From CAWFPR01 sp963817635 (GTDB lineage Bacteria; Acidobacteriota; Vicinamibacteria; Vicinamibacterales; 2-12-FULL-66-21), in the NCBI GenBank assembly GCA_963817635.1, contig CAWFPR010000018.1:11638-75637 (forward strand): 64,000 nt of DNA, given 5' to 3'. Under the pieces are notes generated by a model. That model made no database searches and was not told the origin of the DNA. It saw only the letters and a list, made by a program, of their open reading frames with translations. The translations under genes and the position numbers were made by a program. Below, piece after piece: positions 26,124 to 35,184 of this stretch. Positions within the stretch are counted from its first letter, which is position 1, and every line of letters starts with the position of its first letter.

Positions 26124-27232
26124 GACCGCGCTCCCCGTTCGCCCAGCGCCGCCGAGTACGCCTCGGCAAGCCGGCGCGCGCTGCGCACCCAGTCGTATTC
26201 GCGCGCACGGCGAATCCCGTCGGCCCTCATCCGGCGCCGCAGGACGTCGTCATCCAGGACCTGCCGCATGGCCGCGGCGATTCCCTCCGGATCGTCCGGA
26301 TCGACAAGCAGGCCGGCTGTGCCGACAACCTCGGGGAGGGCTCCCCGGTTCGACACGATGACGGGCAGGCCGACCGCCATCGCCTCCAGCGCCGGCAGGC
26401 CGAACCCCTCGTCGAACGACGGCATCACGAGCACCGATGCCTGGCCGTACAGCGTGCGACGCGCGTCGTCGCTGACATATCCGAGCGCCCGGACGCGACC
26501 GGCCGGAATGCCAGCCGGGACGTCCGGCAGGCCCCCTTCCGGCAGCCGGCCGGCGAGTACCAGCGGAGGAGCTTCTGGATCCCGGGCGACGAGCGACGCG
26601 TAGGCGGCCAGCAATCCCGGGATGTTCTTCCGGGGTTCGACGGTGCCGACGAAGAGGATCGGGCCGCCCGCCGGGGGCTCGTCGCGCGCCGGCCAGTCGG
26701 GCGCGCCCGGCGAACACGTCACGATTCGCGCGGGCGGCACCTCGAGCCGTTCCTCCACGAGCCGGCGGGTATAGTCCGAGACAACGACGACGCGATCCGC
26801 CGCCCTGGCGTGCGCGGGAGCGAGTGCCGCGTAGTCGCGCCGGATTTCGCCGGACACGTCGCTCGACCGGTCCAGGAAATAAAGGTCATGGATGGTGACG
26901 AACCGCGCCGCCGCGGTGGCCGGCATCAGCAGGGGATGCATGGAATGCGTCAGGTCCACCGGCCCCGCCAGCCACTGCGCTGGCGGCCAGCCCAGGCGAT
27001 GCCAGAGCAGGTTCAGGAGCCGCACGGGAACCCTGACGTCGACCTGCGCCGCACCCGGGACGGTCGCCGGGGGCAGGCGGTCTGAAAACGAACTCGAAAA
27101 CAGCGTCAGCGTGTCGGTCGGCGCCAGCGCGCCGGCCGCGAGCGCGCTCGCGAGTCGGTGGACGTACTCGCCGACACCCGTCCGATGCCGCAGCGCCGGA
27201 CGATAGTCGAGGAGAATGCGCACCCGCGCCAA
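26120..27232 (-). CDS. Glycosyltransferase family 4
   Basis: A GT-B transferase of 370 residues and the first gene of the leftward arm. It has RILLDYRPALRHRTGVGEYV at the N terminus, FVTIHDLYFLD, ILFVGTVEPRKNIPGLLAAY and the donor-binding MPSFDEGFGLPALEAMAVGL. The start is uncertain: TTG at 27232 or GTG at 27223 are both in frame, and neither has a strong ribosome site. It diverges from ugd across about 120 bases. Confidence 0.92.
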   Translation of the reverse strand: MARVRILLDYRPALRHRTGVGEYVHRLASALAAGALAPTDTLTLFSSSFSDRLPPATVPGAAQVDVRVPVRLLNLLWHRLGWPPAQWLAGPVDLTHSMHPLLMPATAAARFVTIHDLYFLDRSSDVSGEIRRDYAALAPAHARAADRVVVVSDYTRRLVEERLEVPPARIVTCSPGAPDWPARDEPPAGGPILFVGTVEPRKNIPGLLAAYASLVARDPEAPPLVLAGRLPEGGLPDVPAGIPAGRVRALGYVSDDARRTLYGQASVLVMPSFDEGFGLPALEAMAVGLPVIVSNRGALPEVVGTAGLLVDPDDPEGIAAAMRQVLDDDVLRRRMRADGIRRAREYDWVRSARRLAEAYSAALGERGARS

Positions 27233-27288
27233 ATCGTAGCACAGCCGGCGACCGGTGAAAGTCGGGCAAATCCTTGTCGTTCAACAGA

Positions 27289-27318
27289 TTGACAGTGTTT
27301 TTTCGGCTGTGCTAGCTT
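27289..27318 (+). promoter_or_regulatory. Promoter for the ugd-galE-export arm
   Basis: A perfect TTGACA (27289-27294) is followed after 18 bases by TAGCTT (27313-27318) with an upstream TG, giving an extended -10 (TGCTAGCTT). It lies about 33 bases before the ugd ATG, in the only sizeable gap of the polysaccharide locus. The opposite arm must start transcription in this same gap, but no clear leftward promoter was seen. Confidence 0.6.
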
Positions 27319-27350
27319 TAGGGGTTTGCATACCTCTGGAGCCTGCCTGG

Positions 27351-28649
27351 ATGAAAATCGCGGTCGTCGGAACCGGATACGTGGGACTCGTGGCCGGCGC
27401 CTGCCTGGCCGAGAACGGCAACGAGGTCATTTGCGTCGATAAGGACCCCGCCAAGATTCGTCTGCTGCAGCGCGGCAAGATCCCCATCTATGAGCCGGGG
27501 CTCGAGGAGCTGGTGCGGCGGAATCGGGTGGAGAAACGGCTGACCTTCACCACCCAGCTCGCGCGCGGAGTGCGCAGCTCGCAAATCATCTTCATCGCCG
27601 TCGGGACGCCGACCGGCGAGGACGGCTCGGCCGACCTCCAGCACGTCCTCGACGTGGCGCGCGAGACGGCGCGGGCGATGAACGGCTACAAGGTCGTCGT
27701 CAACAAGAGCACGGTACCGGTCGGTACCGCCGCGAAGGTGCGGGAAGTCATCCGCCGCGAAACCACCCATCCGTTCAGCGTCGTCAGCAATCCCGAGTTC
27801 CTGAAGCAGGGGGCCGCGATTGAGGACTTCATGAAACCGGATCGCGTCGTCATCGGCGCCGAGGATCCGCGGGCGGCCGACATGATGAAGGAGCTCTACG
27901 CGCCGTTCACGCGGACGGGCGCGCCCATCATGCTGATGGACTGTCCCAGCGCGGAGCTCTGCAAGTACGCGGCGAACGCGATGCTGGCGACGCGTATCTC
28001 GTTCATGAACGAGGTCGCCAACGTCTGCGAGGCCGTCGGGGCGGACGTGGACCAGGTGCGAAGGGCCATCGCCTCGGATCGACGAATCGGATCGTCGTTC
28101 CTGTTTGCCGGCGTTGGCTACGGCGGCAGCTGCTTTCCGAAGGACGTGAAGGCCATGTTGCGGTTCGCCGCAGCCAGCGACTACGATTTCGCCATCCTCG
28201 GGGCGGTCGAGGCGGTGAACGACCGCCAGAAAGTGCGCCTGCTGTCCAAGCTCAACGCGCATTTCGACACGCTAAAGGGCAAGCGGATCGCCGTCTGGGG
28301 CCTGGCGTTCAAGCCGCGAACCGACGACATGCGGGAAGCGCCGTCGGTGCCCCTCATCAGAGGCATCCTCGCCGCCGGCGCGACCGTCAGCGCTTACGAT
28401 CCCGAAGCCATGGCGGTGGCGAAGACGATCTTCGGCTCGAAAATCACCTACGCGGAGAGCAGCTACGGCGCCCTGACCGGAGCCGACGCGCTGGTCATCG
28501 TGACCGAGTGGAACGAATTCCGGGAGCCGGACTACACCCGGATGCGCAAGCTCCTGCGGGCCCCCGTGATCTTCGATGGACGCAATCTCTACCGGCCCGA
28601 GCACATCCGCGCGCAGGGGTTCACCTACTATTCGATAGGTCGGCAATGA
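27351..28649 (+). CDS. ugd: UDP-glucose 6-dehydrogenase
   Basis: An NAD-dependent enzyme of 432 residues that oxidises UDP-glucose to UDP-glucuronate. It starts KIAVVGTGYVGLVAGACLAE (NAD-binding), has FIAVGTPTGEDGSADL, and carries the catalytic cysteine in GVGYGGSCFPKDVKAM. The C-terminal WGLAFKPRTDDMREAPS is intact. Its product feeds the decarboxylase at 19.4 kb, giving UDP-xylose. The ATG at 27351 is preferred to the upstream ORF start, which overlaps the promoter. galE follows with an ATGA overlap. Confidence 0.97.
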   Translation: MKIAVVGTGYVGLVAGACLAENGNEVICVDKDPAKIRLLQRGKIPIYEPGLEELVRRNRVEKRLTFTTQLARGVRSSQIIFIAVGTPTGEDGSADLQHVLDVARETARAMNGYKVVVNKSTVPVGTAAKVREVIRRETTHPFSVVSNPEFLKQGAAIEDFMKPDRVVIGAEDPRAADMMKELYAPFTRTGAPIMLMDCPSAELCKYAANAMLATRISFMNEVANVCEAVGADVDQVRRAIASDRRIGSSFLFAGVGYGGSCFPKDVKAMLRFAAASDYDFAILGAVEAVNDRQKVRLLSKLNAHFDTLKGKRIAVWGLAFKPRTDDMREAPSVPLIRGILAAGATVSAYDPEAMAVAKTIFGSKITYAESSYGALTGADALVIVTEWNEFREPDYTRMRKLLRAPVIFDGRNLYRPEHIRAQGFTYYSIGRQ

Positions 28650-29647
28650 CCAGCGTGCTCGTCACCGGCGGGGCCGGCTACATCGGCAGCCACGCGGTCA
28701 AGGCGCTCCGTCAGCAGGGGACCCGGGTCGTCGTGTACGACAACCTGACGGCCGGGCATCGCCTCGCGGTTCCGGACGGCGTGGCGCTGGTGGTGGGGGA
28801 CATCCACGACGTGGACCGGGTCCGGGCGACCATTCGGGAGCACGGCGTCGAGGCCGTCATGCACTTCGCCGCGTGGCTCTCGGTCGGCGACTCGGTGGCC
28901 GACCCCTCGGGGTACTACCGCAACAATGTGGTCGGCGCCCTGTCGGTCCTCGACGCGATGGTCGCCGAGCAGGTGCGCCATTTCGTGTTCTCGTCGACGG
29001 CGGCCGTGTTCGGCAACCCGGTCGAGACGCCGATTACGGAAACGCACCCGACCACTCCGATCAATGCCTACGGCGAAACGAAGCTGGCGATTGAACGGGC
29101 GCTGGGGCATTATGACGTGGCCTACGGCGTCAAATCGATTGCCCTGCGGTACTTCAACGCCGCCGGCGCCGATCCGGAGGGGGAACTGGGCGAGGATCAC
29201 GCACCCGAGCAGCATCTGATTCCGCGCGCGATCGACGCGGCGCTCGGTCGCGGGGCGTTCACGATCTTCGGCGAGGACTACGATACGCCCGACGGGACCT
29301 GCCTGCGTGACTACATCCACGTCCGCGACCTGGCCTCTGCGCACCTGCTCGCGCTCGACGCACTCGAGCGCGGGGCGACGTCCACCCGGTACAACCTCGG
29401 GAATGGGCGGCCGACGTCGGTACGGGCGGTCGTCGAGTCGGTCGGCCGGGTTGTCGGCCGCGCCGTGCCCTGTGCGGTGGGTGCACGCCGGGTGGGGGAC
29501 CCGGCGGTGTTGTTCGCGTCGAGCGACGCCATCAGGCGGGAGCTCGGCTGGACGCCGCGCTTCCAGGAGATCGACACCATCGTCGAGACGGCCTGGCGCT
29601 GGCGTGAGTCCCATCCGAACGGCTACGGCGACGGGGCGAAGGGCTGA
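28646..29647 (+). CDS. galE: UDP-glucose 4-epimerase
   Basis: Interconverts UDP-glucose and UDP-galactose through an NAD-bound keto intermediate. The 333 residues include the NAD-binding VTGGAGYIGSHAVKAL, HFAAWLSVGDSV, the SST and YGETK catalytic set, RYFNAAGADPEG and LRDYIHVRDLASAH. The alanine-rich AAWLSVGDS in place of the common AGLKAVGES is a mild departure but seen within the wider family. It is coupled to ugd and to the next gene by overlapping start and stop codons. Confidence 0.94.
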   Translation: MTSVLVTGGAGYIGSHAVKALRQQGTRVVVYDNLTAGHRLAVPDGVALVVGDIHDVDRVRATIREHGVEAVMHFAAWLSVGDSVADPSGYYRNNVVGALSVLDAMVAEQVRHFVFSSTAAVFGNPVETPITETHPTTPINAYGETKLAIERALGHYDVAYGVKSIALRYFNAAGADPEGELGEDHAPEQHLIPRAIDAALGRGAFTIFGEDYDTPDGTCLRDYIHVRDLASAHLLALDALERGATSTRYNLGNGRPTSVRAVVESVGRVVGRAVPCAVGARRVGDPAVLFASSDAIRRELGWTPRFQEIDTIVETAWRWRESHPNGYGDGAKG

Positions 29648-30357
29648 TGTCCCGGATTCAGGGGCCACTGGTCGATCCGCTGCTCTCGGTCGTGATGCCG
29701 TGCTACAACGAGCGCGAGACCATCGAGGAGATCATCCGGCGAGTCCTGGCGGTGCCGATCCGCACCGAGCTCATTGTCGTCGACGACGGCTCGAAAGACG
29801 GTACGCGGGACATCCTGGGACGGCTGGCGGCGGAATTGCCGATCAAAGTGGTGCTGCAGCCGGCCAATGGCGGAAAGGGGGCGGCGCTGCGTCGCGGCTT
29901 CCAGGACGTGACAGGAGACCTCGTCATCATCCAGGACGCCGACCTCGAATACTCGCCGGAGGAGTTTCCACAACTGATCGAGCTCATCTGCGAGGGACGC
30001 GCCGATGTCGTCTACGGATCACGGTTCCTTGGCCGGCACCGCGTGTTCCTGTTCACGCACTATGCCGGCAACCGGCTGCTGACGCTCATCACCAACGTCC
30101 TGTACAACACGATGTTGACGGACATGGAAACCTGTTACAAGGTGATGCGCACGGAAGTTCTCCGTTCGATGACGCTCACGTCGAACGGGTTCGGTATCGA
30201 GCCGGAGCTGACCGCGAAGATCTTCAAGCGGCACTATCGGGTCTACGAGGTGCCCATCACGTACGACGGCCGCAACTACGACGAAGGGAAGAAGATCACG
30301 TGGCGCGACGGGTTCGTCGCCCTGTGGGTGCTGCTGAAATACCGGTTCACTGAGTGA
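29647..30357 (+). CDS. Glycosyltransferase family 2, dolichyl-phosphate-mannose synthase type
   Basis: A protein of 236 residues with the GT-A fold of DPM1-type enzymes, which load a sugar onto a polyprenyl phosphate. Motifs are SVVMPCYNERETIEEIIRRV, LIVVDDGSKDGTRDIL, NGGKGAALRRGF and the DxD-type IIQDADLEYSPEEFPQL. The TDMETCYKVMR segment and VPITYDGRNYDEGKKI are also typical. There is no C-terminal membrane anchor. Its start overlaps the galE stop and its stop overlaps the exporter's GTG, so it belongs to the same operon. Confidence 0.93.
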   Translation: MSRIQGPLVDPLLSVVMPCYNERETIEEIIRRVLAVPIRTELIVVDDGSKDGTRDILGRLAAELPIKVVLQPANGGKGAALRRGFQDVTGDLVIIQDADLEYSPEEFPQLIELICEGRADVVYGSRFLGRHRVFLFTHYAGNRLLTLITNVLYNTMLTDMETCYKVMRTEVLRSMTLTSNGFGIEPELTAKIFKRHYRVYEVPITYDGRNYDEGKKITWRDGFVALWVLLKYRFTE

Positions 30358-32135
30358 ATCTGCTCACTCGTCTCTTCACGTTCGCGCGCCCATATCGAGG
30401 GCGGTTTGCCGTGGCGTTCACGGCGATGCTGTTCTACGCCGCGGCGTCGGCCGCCGTGGCGGCGCTCATTGCGCCCATGATCGACAAAGTGCTGCCGGGG
30501 ACCGGGGAGGGCGTCGGCAGCTGGTCGCTCGGCACCTGGTCGCTGGCGGTCATCGTCGCGTACGGGGTCAAGGGCCTCGGCGCCTACGCGTCGACGATTC
30601 TGATGACCGACATCGGGCAGCGGGTCGTCCGCGATCTGCGCGACCGGCTGTTCCGGCACATCCTGGACCAGTCGGCGACGTTCTTCAGCAGCAACTCGAC
30701 CGGCTCGCTGATGTCGCGCATCACGAACGACGTCAACCAGGTGCAGCAGGCGGTCTCGGAAACGGTCGGCGACCTGATGCGGGAGGGGCTGGCGCTCGTC
30801 GGCTACGCGGCCTACCTGTTTTTCGTGGACTGGCAGCTCGCGCTGGTCGCAGTGACGGGCGCGCCCCTGGCGGTGTATCCGCTCGTGAAGCTCGGCCAGC
30901 GCATCCGCCGGACGACCCGTCGCAGCCAGGAGGAACTGGAGCACCTGTCGCACGTGACGGCCGAGGCGTTCACGGGCCACCGGATCGTGAAGGCGTTCGG
31001 CGCCGAAGGGCACGAGGAGCAACGGTTCCGGCGATCGTCCCAGCAGCTCTATCGGACGAACCTCAAGGTCACCAGCACGCTCGCGACGCTGCCACCGGTG
31101 ATGGAGTTCCTCGGCGGTGTGGCAGTGGTTGCGCTCATCGGGTATGGCAGCCAGCAGATTGCCAACCAGGCGCTGACGCAGGGGGAGTTCATGTCCTTCG
31201 TCGCGGCCGCCTTCCTCATGTACGGCCCGGTAAAGAAGCTCAGCCGGGTGAATGCCAGCGTGCAGCAGGCGCTCGCCGCCGCGGAACGGATCTTTTCTCT
31301 GCTCGACACGCACTCCGAGGTACGGGACGCCGGCACCCACCGCCTCACGGAGCTTCGGCACCGCGTCGAGTTCCGGAAGGTCAGCTTCGCGTACGAGGAC
31401 GGGGCCGGCAAGCACGTGCTGCGCGATGTGTCGTTCGACGTTCCGTTCGGGCAGGTCGTCGCCGTGGTCGGTCTCAGCGGGGCGGGCAAGACCACCCTGG
31501 TGAACCTCGTGCCGCGGTTCTACGACGTCACTGGCGGCGCCATCCTGATTGACGGCACCGACGTGCGCGACTTCACGCTCGCGTCGCTCCGGTCGAGGAT
31601 CGGGATGGTGACGCAGGAGACCGTCCTCTTCGACGAGACCATCGCGAGCAACATCGCCTACGGGTCGCAGGGCGTGTCGCGCGAGGACATCGAGACCGCC
31701 GCGCGGGCCGCGCACGCGCACGAATTCATCATGACGCTGCCCAACCGGTACGAAACGCGCATTGCCGAGCGCGGGCAGAAGCTGTCAGGCGGCCAGCGGC
31801 AGCGCATCGCCATTGCGCGTGCGCTGCTGAAGAATTCGCCGATTCTGATCCTGGACGAGGCGACCTCCTCGCTCGATGCCGAGTCCGAACGGCTCGTCCA
31901 GGAAGCGCTGCAGAATCTGATGCGGCACCGCACGTCGTTCGTCATCGCCCACCGGCTCTCGACCGTCCGGCGCGCCGACAAGATCATCGTGCTCGAGAAG
32001 GGGCGCGTGGCTGAGGTCGGACGGCACGACGAGCTGCTCGCCAGACCCGGGGGGGTGTACGCGAGGTTGTATTCACTGCAGATATTCGACGCCCGGAGCC
32101 AGTCGGCCGCCGCGCGCCAGACACCGGTCTCATGA
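30354..32135 (+). CDS. MsbA-like ABC exporter (fused membrane and ATPase domains)
   Basis: A half-transporter of 593 residues: six membrane helices in about residues 1-310, then an ATPase with Walker A GLSGAGKTTLVNL, signature LSGGQRQRIAIARALL and Walker B ILILDEATSSLD. FFSSNSTGSLMSRITNDV is typical of lipid-A-type exporters. With no Wzx or Wzm/Wzt gene in the window, it is the obvious candidate to flip the lipid-linked product of this locus, though lipid A or another lipid is equally possible. It starts with GTG overlapping the previous stop. Confidence 0.9.
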   Translation: MNLLTRLFTFARPYRGRFAVAFTAMLFYAAASAAVAALIAPMIDKVLPGTGEGVGSWSLGTWSLAVIVAYGVKGLGAYASTILMTDIGQRVVRDLRDRLFRHILDQSATFFSSNSTGSLMSRITNDVNQVQQAVSETVGDLMREGLALVGYAAYLFFVDWQLALVAVTGAPLAVYPLVKLGQRIRRTTRRSQEELEHLSHVTAEAFTGHRIVKAFGAEGHEEQRFRRSSQQLYRTNLKVTSTLATLPPVMEFLGGVAVVALIGYGSQQIANQALTQGEFMSFVAAAFLMYGPVKKLSRVNASVQQALAAAERIFSLLDTHSEVRDAGTHRLTELRHRVEFRKVSFAYEDGAGKHVLRDVSFDVPFGQVVAVVGLSGAGKTTLVNLVPRFYDVTGGAILIDGTDVRDFTLASLRSRIGMVTQETVLFDETIASNIAYGSQGVSREDIETAARAAHAHEFIMTLPNRYETRIAERGQKLSGGQRQRIAIARALLKNSPILILDEATSSLDAESERLVQEALQNLMRHRTSFVIAHRLSTVRRADKIIVLEKGRVAEVGRHDELLARPGGVYARLYSLQIFDARSQSAAARQTPVS

Positions 32136-33022
32136 TCAAGAGCATGACGGGGTTCGCGTCGTTGACGCGCGATGACGATCTGGCCACCATCGGCGTCACC
32201 GTGCGCTCGGTGAACCATCGGTTTCTCGATCTGCAGCTGCGGATTCCGCCTTCGCTGGCTGGCTCGGAGAGCCGGCTGCGGGCACTCGTGCAGCGCCAGG
32301 TGGGGCGCGGGCGGGTCGAGGTCAGCGTCAACCTGCAGCAGCGCCGCGTGCCGACGCTGTCGGTCGAGCTGAACGAGACGTTCCTCGAGGCGCTGGGCGG
32401 CGCGCTCGACCGCGCGCGCGAGCGTGGGTACGTCGCGGGGCCGATGACCCCGGGCGACCTGTTGCGGTTTCCGCAGGCGCTGTCGATCCGCGACACGTCG
32501 GAGGAGGCGGAGGGCACCGACGAGATGATCGGGACGCGCGTCGAGGACGCCGTCGCGGCGTCGCTCGAGGAGCTCGACGTGATGCGCGTGCGGGAGGGCG
32601 GCTACCTGCGCGCCGATCTCGACGCGCGCCGCGAGATGCTCGCGGAGCTGTTCGAACGGGTCCACGCGGCCGCCGAGGCCGGGATGGCCGGATTGCGTGA
32701 GCGACTCGAGGAGCGCGTGCGCGAGATCCGCACTGATCCGATGGTCGACGACCAGCTCGTCGCGCAGGAGATTGCCAAGTTCGTGGGGCGGTCCGACATC
32801 ACGGAGGAGGTCGTGCGATTCCGGGGGCATCTCGAGCACTGGCAGGCCCTGTCCGATTCGCCGGAGCCCTGCGGGCGCAAGCTCGACTTCCTGCTCCAGG
32901 AGATGAACCGGGAGGTCAACACGGTAGGGTCCAAGGCCGAGGGGCCCGGAGTCTCGGAAGTGGTCGTGGCGCTCAAGGCAGAACTGGAGAAGATGCGCGA
33001 GCAGGTGCAGAATGTCGAGTGA
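32132..33022 (+). CDS. yicC: YicC-family endoribonuclease
   Basis: A protein of 296 residues with the complete YicC layout: IKSMTGFASLTRDD at the start, VTVRSVNHRFLDLQLRIP, and the C-terminal DUF1732 part LDFLLQEMNREVNTVGSKA. Members are reported as RNases acting on RNA in trans; the target here is unknown. It overlaps the exporter stop by ATGA and gmk by 11 bases, and the order yicC-gmk-rpoZ-coaBC-priA is a widely conserved gene string. Confidence 0.95.
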   Translation: MIKSMTGFASLTRDDDLATIGVTVRSVNHRFLDLQLRIPPSLAGSESRLRALVQRQVGRGRVEVSVNLQQRRVPTLSVELNETFLEALGGALDRARERGYVAGPMTPGDLLRFPQALSIRDTSEEAEGTDEMIGTRVEDAVAASLEELDVMRVREGGYLRADLDARREMLAELFERVHAAAEAGMAGLRERLEERVREIRTDPMVDDQLVAQEIAKFVGRSDITEEVVRFRGHLEHWQALSDSPEPCGRKLDFLLQEMNREVNTVGSKAEGPGVSEVVVALKAELEKMREQVQNVE

Positions 33023-33677
33023 CGTCCATGGGTGCGGTCCCGACCGGCGCGGGTTGCTGTTCGTCGTGTCGGCCCCGTCGGGGACCGGAAAGACGACGGT
33101 CGTCGAGCGGCTCGTCCAGCAGGTGCCGGACCTGGCCATGTCCCGGTCGTACACGTCCCGCACCGCCCGGAGCGGAGAAGCCGACGGCCTCGACTATAAT
33201 TTCATCACCCGCAGGCAGTTTCAGGAGATGATCGACGCAGATGCGTTCCTGGAATGGGCCGACGTCTTCGGCAACTTCTACGGAACGGGGGCGGCCGATG
33301 CCGAACAGTTGCTGGCCGGCGGCAATGACCTCGTGCTCGTGATCGACGTGCAGGGCGCGAGGCAGGTCCGCGAGCGCTGCTCGGATACGGTCGGCGTGTT
33401 CGTGATGCCGCCGTCGTTCGCGGTGCTCGAGCAGCGGCTGCGCGGCCGCAGCAAGGACACCGAAGAAGCCATGCAGCGGCGTCTGACGACCGCCCGGGCG
33501 GAGGTCGCGGCCTTTGCGGAATACGACTACGTGGTCGTCAACGACGAGCTGGAAACGTGCGTGGAGCGGCTGCGCGCCATCGTTCTCGCCGAACGCACGC
33601 GACTTCGGTGCGCCCGCGGCCAGGCCGAGCGGATCCTGGAGACGTTTCACCCGAAAGGACCGACAGGACGTGACTGA
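33012..33677 (+). CDS. gmk: Guanylate kinase
   Basis: Phosphorylates GMP to GDP with ATP. The 221 residues have the P-loop SAPSGTGKTTVVERL, the GMP-binding SYTSRTARSGEADGLDYNFI and DVQGARQVRERC. It is a little longer at the N terminus than usual because its ATG lies inside yicC; the core would start at about residue 13. It is followed by rpoZ, whose GTG lies inside the gmk end. Confidence 0.96.
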   Translation: MSSDVHGCGPDRRGLLFVVSAPSGTGKTTVVERLVQQVPDLAMSRSYTSRTARSGEADGLDYNFITRRQFQEMIDADAFLEWADVFGNFYGTGAADAEQLLAGGNDLVLVIDVQGARQVRERCSDTVGVFVMPPSFAVLEQRLRGRSKDTEEAMQRRLTTARAEVAAFAEYDYVVVNDELETCVERLRAIVLAERTRLRCARGQAERILETFHPKGPTGRD

Positions 33678-33846
33678 GAAGACGCAGATTCCCAACAAGT
33701 TCGAGTTCGTCATCGTGGCCGGCGCCCGAGCCCGCCAGCTCCTGGCCGGCTGCACGCCGAAGACAACCGGCTCCGACAAGCTGGTCAGGCTCGCGCAGCA
33801 GGAGGTGCGCGAGGGTAAAGTACAGAAACTGCAGACTGCAGACTGA
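33670..33846 (+). CDS. rpoZ: RNA polymerase omega subunit, short
   Basis: A protein of 58 residues starting with GTG: VTEKTQIPNKFEFVIVAGAR, then ARQLLAGCTPKTTGSDKLVR and LAQQEVREGKV. The core matches omega, which helps assemble RNA polymerase. Position after gmk supports it. The last residues (QKLQTAD) and the TGA are encoded by the degenerate repeat that fills the next gap, so the original C terminus may have been replaced or shortened by the repeat. Confidence 0.85.
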   Translation: MTEKTQIPNKFEFVIVAGARARQLLAGCTPKTTGSDKLVRLAQQEVREGKVQKLQTAD

Positions 33847-33968
33847 AGATTGCCGGTTGACGGATTGACGATTGGTGGACTGCCGATTGACGGATTGACG
33901 ATTGTACGGATTGGTGATTGACGATTGGTGATTGACGATTGGTGATTGACGATTGGTGAACTGAGAGC
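33825..33968. repeat. Degenerate GATTGACGATTGG-type repeat, copy 2
   Basis: The gap between rpoZ and coaBC is made of repeated GATTGACGATTGGTG and GATTGCCGG words. It begins with CTGCAGACTGCAGACTGAAG, which is read as the end of rpoZ. It is the reverse complement of the repeat at 11055-11178, including the shared CCGGCAATCTTCA. The last word runs to within a few bases of the coaBC start. Confidence 0.8.
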
Positions 33969-35168
33969 ATGGCACTGATCGCACTCGGTGTGACGGGCGG
34001 AATCGGCGCCTACAAGGCGGTCGAGGTCGCGCGCGGATTGCAGAAGCGCGGGCACGACGTGACCACGATCATGACCCGCTCGGCGCTTCATTTCGTCGGC
34101 GAGGTCACCTTCGAGGCGATCACGCGCCGCCGCGTCGTCACGGATCAGTGGGAGCGCGGCGCCAACGCCGAAATCGAGCACATCGCGCTGGCAACGGAGA
34201 TCCAGCTCCTCCTCGTGGCGCCGGCCACCGCCCATACCATCGGCCGGTTCGCCAACGGCCTCGCGGACGACTTCCTGTGCTCGATGTATCTCGCCACGCG
34301 CGCGCCGGTCCTGCTGGCGCCGGCGATGAACACCAACATGCTCGAACACGAGGCGGTGCGCCGCAATCTCGAGGTGCTGTCGGCTCGCGGCGTGCGTTTC
34401 GTCGAGCCCGGACAGGGCTACCTCGCGTGCGGGTGGGTCGGCCGCGGGCGCCTGGCGGAGCCCGACGACATCGTGGAGGCCGCCGATCGGCTGCTGAACC
34501 ACGGCCGCTCGCTCGCCGGCCGGACGGTCGTCGTCACGTCTGGCCCGACGCTCGAGGACATCGATGCCGTCCGGTTCATCGGCAATCGATCGAGCGGCCG
34601 GATGGGTCACGCGGTGGCGGCCGAGGCCGCACGCCGCGGCGCGCGCGTCGTGCTGATCTCGGGTCCGACATCCCTGACGGCCCCGGATGGCGTGGAGCTG
34701 GTCGCGGTCCGGAGCGCCGCCGACATGCACGCCGCGGTGAACCGTCACGCGCCGGGCGCCGACGTTGTCGTGATGGCGGCTGCCGTGGCCGACTATGCGC
34801 CGCGAAAAGTCGAGGGCAAGATCGAGAAGACCGATGGCGCGCTGGAACTGACCCTCGTCCGGACCACCGACATCCTCGCCGAACTGGGTCGGATGCGTGC
34901 CGGCGCGACACGTCCGGTGCTCGTCGGCTTCGCCGCCGAACACGGCGATCCGGCGGCGCGCGGCCGCGAGAAACTGCGCCGGAAGCACGCCGACCTCATC
35001 ATCGCCAACGACATCAGCCGCGCCGACGCCGGCTTCGACACCGACACGAACGCCGTCATCATCGTGTCAGCCGACGGCGATGAGGTCGTGCCGCTTGCGC
35101 CGAAGGCGCAGGTCGCCGCCACGATCCTCGATAGAGTAGAGGCCCTGCTCAGCGCCGTGCGCGCCTGA
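33969..35168 (+). CDS. coaBC: Bifunctional phosphopantothenoylcysteine decarboxylase/synthetase
   Basis: Two steps of coenzyme A synthesis in one protein of 399 residues. The CoaC part has GVTGGIGAYKAVEVARGLQK, the active histidine in EIEHIALA, and APAMNTNM. The CoaB part has TSGPTLEDIDAVRFIGNRSS, AAAVADYAPRKVEGKIEK and the nucleotide-binding VGFAAEHGD. All parts are intact. It sits in the conserved gmk-rpoZ-coaBC-priA string. Confidence 0.97.
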   Translation: MALIALGVTGGIGAYKAVEVARGLQKRGHDVTTIMTRSALHFVGEVTFEAITRRRVVTDQWERGANAEIEHIALATEIQLLLVAPATAHTIGRFANGLADDFLCSMYLATRAPVLLAPAMNTNMLEHEAVRRNLEVLSARGVRFVEPGQGYLACGWVGRGRLAEPDDIVEAADRLLNHGRSLAGRTVVVTSGPTLEDIDAVRFIGNRSSGRMGHAVAAEAARRGARVVLISGPTSLTAPDGVELVAVRSAADMHAAVNRHAPGADVVVMAAAVADYAPRKVEGKIEKTDGALELTLVRTTDILAELGRMRAGATRPVLVGFAAEHGDPAARGREKLRRKHADLIIANDISRADAGFDTDTNAVIIVSADGDEVVPLAPKAQVAATILDRVEALLSAVRA

Positions 35169-35184
35169 CCTCGCGCGTCTGCCG

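Noticed and set aside
29647..30357. Undecaprenyl-phosphate arabinosyl-type transferase (ArnC)
   Set aside because: The C-terminal membrane helices of ArnC are missing; the soluble dolichyl-phosphate-mannose synthase type fits better.
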